Below the pieces are notes generated by a model, which worked only from the letters and a program-made list of their open reading frames with translations, was not told the DNA's origin and did no database searches. Source: Thiotrichales bacterium (lineage in GTDB: Bacteria; Pseudomonadota; Gammaproteobacteria; Francisellales; CACEW01). From it: a stretch of DNA of 5,287 nucleotides. The DNA lies in assembly GCA_023266165.1 (NCBI GenBank), contig JAHFRR010000102.1, positions 1 through 5,287 of the forward strand, written 5' to 3'. Both the position numbers and the translations under genes were made by a program. Of the stretch, positions 5,101-5,287 are shown piece by piece. Numbering within the stretch: the stretch's first letter is position 1; each line of letters starts with the position of its first letter.

Positions 5101-5287
5101 ATGTCAGTATTGCAAGAAGCCCATCCTATCATCAAAGCCTTGCGAGGCTTGTGTATGCAGGATCTCCCCCGATATGAGGCGATCATTGCTTTGATGAGAA
5201 GCAGTTTATTTACCATGAAAAAGCATGGTCTTGCAGAGATTAACCAAGACTCGTTAGACCAGTTTCTTGTGGAACTGGCTGAGGAAA
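5101..5287 (+). CDS. 5' part of a gene of unknown function (partial, runs off window)
   Basis: The ATG at 5101 has GAGGAG at 5088-5093, seven bases upstream, and the frame is open for 62 codons to the window edge. The visible protein (MSVLQEAHPIIKALRG...) looks all-helical and soluble, with a basic patch (TMKKHG) and an acidic end (LDQFLVELAEE). It has no motif I recognise. It is 2 nt downstream of the 61-residue gene, so the two are almost surely co-transcribed and may be translationally coupled. Function is unknown; the rest of the gene lies outside the window. Confidence 0.6.
   Translation, partial: MSVLQEAHPIIKALRGLCMQDLPRYEAIIALMRSSLFTMKKHGLAEINQDSLDQFLVELAEE

Noticed and set aside
4926..5216. 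96-codon minus-strand frame opposite the two small genes
   Set aside because: It has weak start signals and spans the junction of two plus-strand genes that both have strong ribosome sites and tight spacing.

Overview
The window looks like ordinary bacterial chromosome with good Shine-Dalgarno sites, sigma70-like promoter matches and tight gene packing. Base composition is moderate and uneven. The gene families and signals fit a proteobacterium, but nothing here fixes the genus. There are no RNA genes, insertion sequences, CRISPR arrays or attachment sites that I can see.

Left to right: (a) 2-163 is the 3' end of a plus-strand gene of unknown function. It converges across about 100 nt, holding one short hairpin, on (b) a minus-strand two-gene operon. 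In transcription order this is a ten-helix permease of the RhaT (L-rhamnose/H+ symporter-like) type at 2088-1051, then a HAD-superfamily phosphatase at 1051-269, overlapping as TGATG. (c) A 142-nt divergent intergenic region (2089-2230) carries a promoter match for each direction. (d) A plus-strand operon at 2231-3483 encodes a compact Fe(II)/2-oxoglutarate dioxygenase (TauD/TfdA type) and a second, unrelated HAD phosphatase (YihX-like HAD-IA), coupled through a 4-nt GTGA overlap. (e) A convergent minus-strand regulator at 4581-3442 joins an XRE-type helix-turn-helix to a degenerate BadF/N-acetylglucosamine-kinase-like domain. Its 3' end overlaps the phosphatase gene by 42 nt. (f) The 331-nt region 4582-4912 has no convincing gene. 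It holds a tandem array of 13-bp near-palindromes, a TTGACCA/TGGTCAA inverted repeat, a weak extended -10 promoter, and what may be traces of a decayed small gene. (g) Two short plus-strand genes of unknown function follow, with strong ribosome binding sites and 2 nt between them (4913-5098, and 5101 onward past the window edge).

Working hypothesis (inference): the centre of the window is a small carbohydrate locus. The RhaT-like permease would import a sugar or related polyol, the two HAD enzymes would remove phosphate from phosphorylated intermediates, and the dioxygenase would oxidise a related small molecule. The regulator would sense a sugar through a kinase fold that has lost its phosphate-binding motifs. 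The substrate cannot be read from the sequence. The plus-strand operon and the regulator (2231-4581) look more AT-rich than the permease operon, so the two halves may have been acquired separately.
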